In this document: positions 60,221 through 64,000 of the stretch, piece after piece | How the letters are laid out: every line of letters begins with the position of its first letter | Position numbering within the stretch: position 1 is the stretch's first letter | From: Thermoleophilales bacterium | GTDB taxonomy: Bacteria > Actinomycetota > Thermoleophilia > Solirubrobacterales > 70-9 | Reading direction: 5' to 3' | DNA length: 64,000 nucleotides | NCBI GenBank assembly: GCA_020636955.1 | Contig: JACJWY010000006.1 | Span: 79,784-143,783 of the forward strand | Translations under genes and position numbers: made by a program | Notes under the pieces: generated by a model | Seen by the model: the letters and a program-made list of their open reading frames with translations, nothing else | Told to the model about the DNA's origin: nothing | Database searches by the model: none

Positions 60221-60880
60221 TTACGGTTGGGTTTTTTCTTCCGTCGTGACCGTCTGTCTGGCGTTGATCTGGTCCCGGCCCACCCGGGCGTAAAGGTAGG
60301 TCGCGATGATCCCGAGGACGATGCCGATCGCCAGCAGGACCGTGGCGACCCAGGTCTCGACCGCCAGGGCGAGCAGCAGGGAGATCATTACCGGGAACAC
60401 GGCCACCCGGCCGAACCAGTTGACCTCGATATCAACCCCATGTGAAAGACCCCAGCGGGCAAGCACCAGGGTCGCGAGTTCGCGGACAAGCAGCAACGCA
60501 AGCATCCATCTTGGCAAGAGCTCGAAGTGCCAGCAGACGGCAAGCCCGGAAAAGATCGTCAGCCGGTCGATCACCGGGTCCATCAGCGCTCCGAGGCGAC
60601 TGTACTGGCCCGTGACCCGGGCCAGGAAACCGTCGACGTAGTCGCCGCCGGCGATCAGAAAGAAGAGCAGCGCCGACAGCCAGTCCCGACCGTCGTCCGA
60701 GCTGAAGGCCACGATCAGGAACAGGGGTATTCCGAGCAGTCGCAGGTAACCGATGAAATTGGGGATGGTGAAGGGCCGAAGTGGTTGCCCCGCTCTGGTC
60801 GGTGCCGGCTCCGCGCCGGTCCGGTCGAGCCCGAAAAGCTTGCGGATCCTGCCCTTGCCGAAGGGCGCCGCGTCGCCCAT
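60221..60880 (-). CDS. pgsA: CDP-alcohol phosphatidyltransferase (PgsA-like)
   Basis: A 219-residue membrane enzyme. The catalytic motif D-x2-D-G-x2-A-R-x8-G-x3-D-x3-D is complete: GDYVDGFLARVTGQYSRLG then ALMDPVIDRL. About five membrane segments follow; NFIGYLRLLGIPLFLIVAF precedes the motif. The family makes phosphatidylglycerol phosphate, cardiolipin or inositol lipids from CDP-diacylglycerol; PgsA is likely but not certain. ATG overlaps the proS stop by one base (TGATG). Confidence 0.8.
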   Translation of the reverse strand: MGDAAPFGKGRIRKLFGLDRTGAEPAPTRAGQPLRPFTIPNFIGYLRLLGIPLFLIVAFSSDDGRDWLSALLFFLIAGGDYVDGFLARVTGQYSRLGALMDPVIDRLTIFSGLAVCWHFELLPRWMLALLLVRELATLVLARWGLSHGVDIEVNWFGRVAVFPVMISLLLALAVETWVATVLLAIGIVLGIIATYLYARVGRDQINARQTVTTEEKTQP

Positions 60881-62574
60881 CAGTCCGAACCGGAAAGCGA
60901 GGCATGGATCCTGGCGATCTCCTCCGCCCCGCCATCCACCGGGATCCTGTGATCCTTTCCGCTTCGCCGCTCGCTCCCCTCGTAAATACCGTCCGCCAGT
61001 CCCCGGCGGCCGACCACCACCCGCAGCGGGCAACCGATCAGCTCGGAGTCGGTCAGCTTCTGGCCCGGGCCGGCGTCACGGTCGTCGTAAAGCACCTCGA
61101 ACCCGCCTTCAAGCAGGGCTTCGTAAAGGCTGTCCGCCTCGGCCCTTTCCGGTTCGTCCGGTTTTGAAAGGGAAACAAGGTGGATCTGCCAGGGTGCGAT
61201 CGAGGGCGGCCAGGAGAGGCCCTTGTCGTCGGCAAACTGTTCGGCCGCGGCCGCGACGATCCGGGCGGGGCCGATCCCGTAGCTGCCCATGACGATCGGC
61301 TGCTCCTTGCCTTTCTCGTCGAGGAAGGTGGCCCCGAGTGGCACGCTGTACCGGGTGCCGAGCTTGAAGATGTTGCCGACCTCGATCGCCGGCTCCAGCG
61401 TTATCGGATGACCGTCGTCGGTCGTATCCCCTTCCAGCACCGAGCGCACGTCGGCTTCCTCGAAGGCGAAGTCACGGCCGGGCTCCACCCCCTTGAGGTG
61501 AAGGTCGGGCCGGTTGGCACCGGCGACCAGTCCGGCTCCCTTGATCGCACGGTCCTTGATGATCCTGACCGAAGCTCCGACCGGTCCGATGTATCCGGGC
61601 GGACCCAGCTTCTCTTCGATCTCGCCTTCGGTTGCCGGTCGGGACTCGACCCCGAGAGCGTTGGCCAGCTTGACCGGATTCACCTGATGGTCGCCGCGGA
61701 CCAGAACCAGGATGAACTGATCCGCGTCGGTGATCACGGGAACCGCCTTGATCAGCGCACCGGGATCGACACCGAGCGCGGCGGAGACCTTGTCGATGGT
61801 CTTCTGGCCCGGGGTTTCCACCTCTGCCGGTTCGCTCAGCTGCTCCCCCGCCTCGATCGGCCGGGGATTTGCCGAGGCGACCTCGAGGTTGGCCGCGTAA
61901 CCGGGTGCGAGGGCGATGGTGTCTTCGCCGGCGCCGCAAGGTGCCATGTACTCGTGAGCACCGGAACCACCCATCATGCCGACGTCGCTCTCGACCCTGT
62001 ACCACCGGATCCCGCTCCGGTCGTAGATCCGGTCGTAGGCCTCGATGCAGAGGTTGTAGGTCTCCTGAAGGCCGGCTTCGTCCCGGTCGAAACTGTACGC
62101 GTCTTTCATCACGAATTCCCGGGTGCGCAAAATTCCCGCGCGGGGTCGCGGTTCGTCCCGCTCCTTGGTCTGAAGCTGGTAGACCAGCTGAGGCAGGTCC
62201 CGATAGGAGCGGATTTCGTTTGCCATGTGACCGGTAACGCATTCCTCGTGCGTCATCGCCAGGACCATCGGGGAACCCTTCCGGTCTTCGAGCTTGAACA
62301 ACTCGTCGATTCCGTAACGTCCCGTCTTCTCCCAGGGGTCGGCTGGCTGAAGCACCGGCATCGATATCTCCTGGCCGCCGATCCGGTCCATCTCTTGCCG
62401 GATGATCTGTTCCACCTTGCGGTGGGCCCGCCAGCCGGCTGGCAGATACGTCCAGAGGCCGGCGCCCATCTGCCGGACCATCCCGGCCCGGACCAGCAGT
62501 TTGTGGCTCAGGGCCTCGGCGTCGGCCGGAGGGTCTTTCAGGGTAGGCAGAAGGGTGCGTGAGACTCTCGTCAT
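60880..62574 (-). CDS. proS: Prolyl-tRNA synthetase
   Basis: A 564-residue class II synthetase, bacterial ProS type. Motif 2 region is RDLPQLVYQLQTKERDEPRPR with FVMKDAYSFDRD; an editing (INS) domain occupies about 225-390 (IKAVPVITDADQFI, KLANALGVESRPAT); motif 3 is GSYGIGPARIV. The anticodon domain (PWQIHLVSLSKPDE) closes it. Charges tRNA-Pro and corrects mischarged Ala. Essential; it leads the pgsA-like gene. Confidence 0.95.
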   Translation of the reverse strand: MTRVSRTLLPTLKDPPADAEALSHKLLVRAGMVRQMGAGLWTYLPAGWRAHRKVEQIIRQEMDRIGGQEISMPVLQPADPWEKTGRYGIDELFKLEDRKGSPMVLAMTHEECVTGHMANEIRSYRDLPQLVYQLQTKERDEPRPRAGILRTREFVMKDAYSFDRDEAGLQETYNLCIEAYDRIYDRSGIRWYRVESDVGMMGGSGAHEYMAPCGAGEDTIALAPGYAANLEVASANPRPIEAGEQLSEPAEVETPGQKTIDKVSAALGVDPGALIKAVPVITDADQFILVLVRGDHQVNPVKLANALGVESRPATEGEIEEKLGPPGYIGPVGASVRIIKDRAIKGAGLVAGANRPDLHLKGVEPGRDFAFEEADVRSVLEGDTTDDGHPITLEPAIEVGNIFKLGTRYSVPLGATFLDEKGKEQPIVMGSYGIGPARIVAAAAEQFADDKGLSWPPSIAPWQIHLVSLSKPDEPERAEADSLYEALLEGGFEVLYDDRDAGPGQKLTDSELIGCPLRVVVGRRGLADGIYEGSERRSGKDHRIPVDGGAEEIARIHASLSGSD

Positions 62575-62586
62575 CGGTGCCTGAGC

Positions 62587-63462
62587 CTATCGGCCGGGAA
62601 GGACTTCGGCTTCGGCGACCCGATAGAAGCCGGGTGCGTTGCGACCGCCCGGCACCGGGTGCCTTGCAAGCGCCTCGGCGGTGGACTGATCCCGGATCTC
62701 GCGTAACCCCCGGCTACCCAGGAATTCATCCATCTTTGCCGGGTCGAGGCCGTATCGGAAGGGTTCGCCGACTTTCGCCACCTGCGCACTCCAGGGAGGG
62801 CGGTCCTCGCCGCCTTCGTTCAGCAGTGCGACGTCCACATACGTGTAAATCAGGCGGCTCTCCGCCGCTCCCGAAGCGGTCACCCAGGCCAGGGTCTGGT
62901 CCACCGCTTCCGGCGTCAGGTAGCTGAGGACCCCTTCCCAGATGTAGACCGACTTCAGTCCGGTCCGGAATCCCGCGCGTTCCAGGGGTGCCCCGACCCC
63001 CTCCTCGAGCAGATCGAAGGGTACGTAGTTGACATTCGAAGGCAACTCGCCGTCCCGCTCGATCAGTTTCCGCTTCTTGCGTTCCTGAGTCGGAGGCTGA
63101 TCTAGTTCGAAGACAGGAATTCCCCGGGCGGCAGCCAGGCGGAGTGCTCGCGTGTCGTAACCGGCCCCGAGGATTGCCAGCTGCTCCGCCCCGCCCTCGA
63201 TTGCCGCGGTCACCGAGTCATCGATCAGGCGGGTCCGGATCACCGCCGAAGGCCGGGACCCGGGCCAGTTCCGGTCGATGTATCGGCAGACCAGTCGCTG
63301 CCCCAGGGGATTCCGGGCCAGCCTGGCCCCCAGGGCAAGACGCCCTTCCAGGAAGCAGGCTGCGTAAGGATCCGAAAAGAGCCGCTCACCTGGCGGACGC
63401 GCCGACTCGACCGCCCGAAAGGTAGCCACATACTCAGCCGTCTTGCTAGGACCTTCGGGCAT
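62587..63462 (-). CDS. SAM-dependent methyltransferase, LCMT/TIGR00027 class
   Basis: A 291-residue class I methyltransferase. The SAM site is LAILGAGYDTRALRL (motif I), with FELDQPPTQERKK after it, and SVYIWEGVLSYLTPEAVDQTL matches the leucine carboxyl methyltransferase-like family (TIGR00027) that is expanded in actinobacteria. Starts SKTAEYVATFRAVES. Methylated substrate unknown, often a small acid. ATG 63462 is used; a TTG one codon before is equally possible. Confidence 0.8.
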   Translation of the reverse strand: MPEGPSKTAEYVATFRAVESARPPGERLFSDPYAACFLEGRLALGARLARNPLGQRLVCRYIDRNWPGSRPSAVIRTRLIDDSVTAAIEGGAEQLAILGAGYDTRALRLAAARGIPVFELDQPPTQERKKRKLIERDGELPSNVNYVPFDLLEEGVGAPLERAGFRTGLKSVYIWEGVLSYLTPEAVDQTLAWVTASGAAESRLIYTYVDVALLNEGGEDRPPWSAQVAKVGEPFRYGLDPAKMDEFLGSRGLREIRDQSTAEALARHPVPGGRNAPGFYRVAEAEVLPGR

Positions 63463-63483
63463 CAATTACCGGATCTTCATGCA

Positions 63484-63550
63484 GACGGGGGTTGGCAGAG
63501 GGTGCCGACGACGTTTCGGGCCGAGGAGGCAGTCTCTGCCAACCCCCGTC
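63484..63550. repeat. Perfect 17-base inverted repeat with 33-base loop
   Basis: Arms 63484-63500 and 63534-63550 (GACGGGGGTTGGCAGAG and its complement) are perfectly matched. It sits just after the ispG stop and before the methyltransferase start (minus strand). No T-run follows on either strand, so simple termination is not indicated. The remaining bases of the gap contain nothing else clear. Confidence 0.7.
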
Positions 63551-63556
63551 GCCACC

Positions 63557-64000
63557 CTAGGCCCGGGTAAAGCGACGTCCGGCAGTAGGCGAAACCGCTT
63601 CGTCGACCAGCAACTTGTCGTTCTCGGCCTTCTGCGAGGCCTCATGCTCCATTTTGGCGATCTTCTCGGGGGTGAGGTCACCGGCGTTTTCGTCCTCGAT
63701 CTTCTTGACCCAGGCTTCGCCTTCGGCCGATTCCTTTTCGTCGAACTCGACCTCGCCGCCCCGGTCGAGCGAGAGATCGATCTGTTCGAAGAGCGTTTCC
63801 ACCAGCTGGCTGGTTGGAACCTTTTTGATTGCCTTCCCCTTGGCGAATACCACCCCCTCGTTCTTGGCCCCGGCGATGCCGAAATCCGCGCCCTTGGCTT
63901 CACCGATTCCGTTCACCGCACAACCGAGAACGGCCACTTCGATCGGCTCTTCGTAGGTTTCGAGCCGGGCCTCGACTTCCGCCACAACCGCGTCCATGTC
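63557..64000 (-). CDS. ispG: 4-hydroxy-3-methylbut-2-enyl diphosphate synthase, C-terminal part
   Basis: The gene runs off the right end of the window, so only the last 147 codons are present. VAVLGCAVNGIGEAKGADFGIAG corresponds to the IspG C-terminal segment with one of the 4Fe-4S cysteines and the G.NG.GEA motif. This MEP-pathway enzyme makes HMBPP for isoprenoids. The usual protein ends soon after KKVPTSQLVETLFEQI; here some 70 further residues follow, acidic and helical, ending SPTAGRRFTRA. Confidence 0.88.
   Translation of the reverse strand, partial: DMDAVVAEVEARLETYEEPIEVAVLGCAVNGIGEAKGADFGIAGAKNEGVVFAKGKAIKKVPTSQLVETLFEQIDLSLDRGGEVEFDEKESAEGEAWVKKIEDENAGDLTPEKIAKMEHEASQKAENDKLLVDEAVSPTAGRRFTRA

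Noticed and set aside
61180..62562. Long plus-strand open frame opposite proS
   Set aside because: Same cause; proS is complete with all motifs on the other strand.

Overview
High-GC, actinobacteria-like chromosomal DNA. The gene content (F420/PPOX-type enzymes, an EthA-like Baeyer-Villiger monooxygenase, WS/DGAT, TetR and PucR regulators, a GarA-like FHA protein next to a MerR regulator, DUF3159) fits the phylum. The HTH-TM-secreted-domain protein and overall style suggest Thermoleophilia/Solirubrobacterales, but that rank is inference. No phage, insertion sequence, rRNA, tRNA or CRISPR array was seen.

Layout. 0-5.6 kb: end of an aldo/keto reductase, a RibD/DHFR-like reductase, a glyoxalase-fold protein, then a toxin-antitoxin island with three PIN (VapC) toxins, their antitoxins and one toxin-less antitoxin paralogue, an F420-type nitroreductase and an aldose epimerase. 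5.7-24.3 kb: chromate transporter, then a catabolic region: a BVMO-SDR-P450 operon opposite a PucR regulator, an MBL-extradiol dioxygenase-FAD hydroxylase operon opposite a TetR, a five-gene operon (FAD hydroxylase, extradiol dioxygenase, FAH hydrolase, PPOX protein, acyltransferase) opposite another TetR with an ACMSD-like amidohydrolase, and a crotonase. 24.3-43.9 kb: PstS remnant, Na+/H+ antiporter, M20 peptidase, a lipid block (WS/DGAT, hydrolase, amidase, acyl-CoA dehydrogenase), a secreted lipase, a YCII/ECF sigma pair, SDR, TetR, SNF2 helicase, DUF3159, DEDDh exonuclease, CDF exporter, YdcF-like protein. 44-64 kb: mostly housekeeping: gltBD, SDR, ccdA, an RlpA-like protein behind a cyclic di-AMP riboswitch, nadE, thioesterase, an anti-sigma-like membrane protein, an AGPS-like flavoprotein, MerR, FHA, pgsA-like, proS, a methyltransferase and the end of ispG.

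Two themes link the window. First, many first genes of transcription units have a TANNNT hexamer exactly 6 or 7 bases before an ATG or GTG, so transcription should begin at the start codon (leaderless mRNA), whereas internal operon genes use stop/start overlaps or Shine-Dalgarno sites. This pattern was used to decide several starts. Second, the catabolic region carries two related hydroxylase/extradiol-dioxygenase modules in opposite orientation, each with its own regulator, which suggests one or two meta-cleavage pathways for phenolic substrates that cannot be named from sequence alone.
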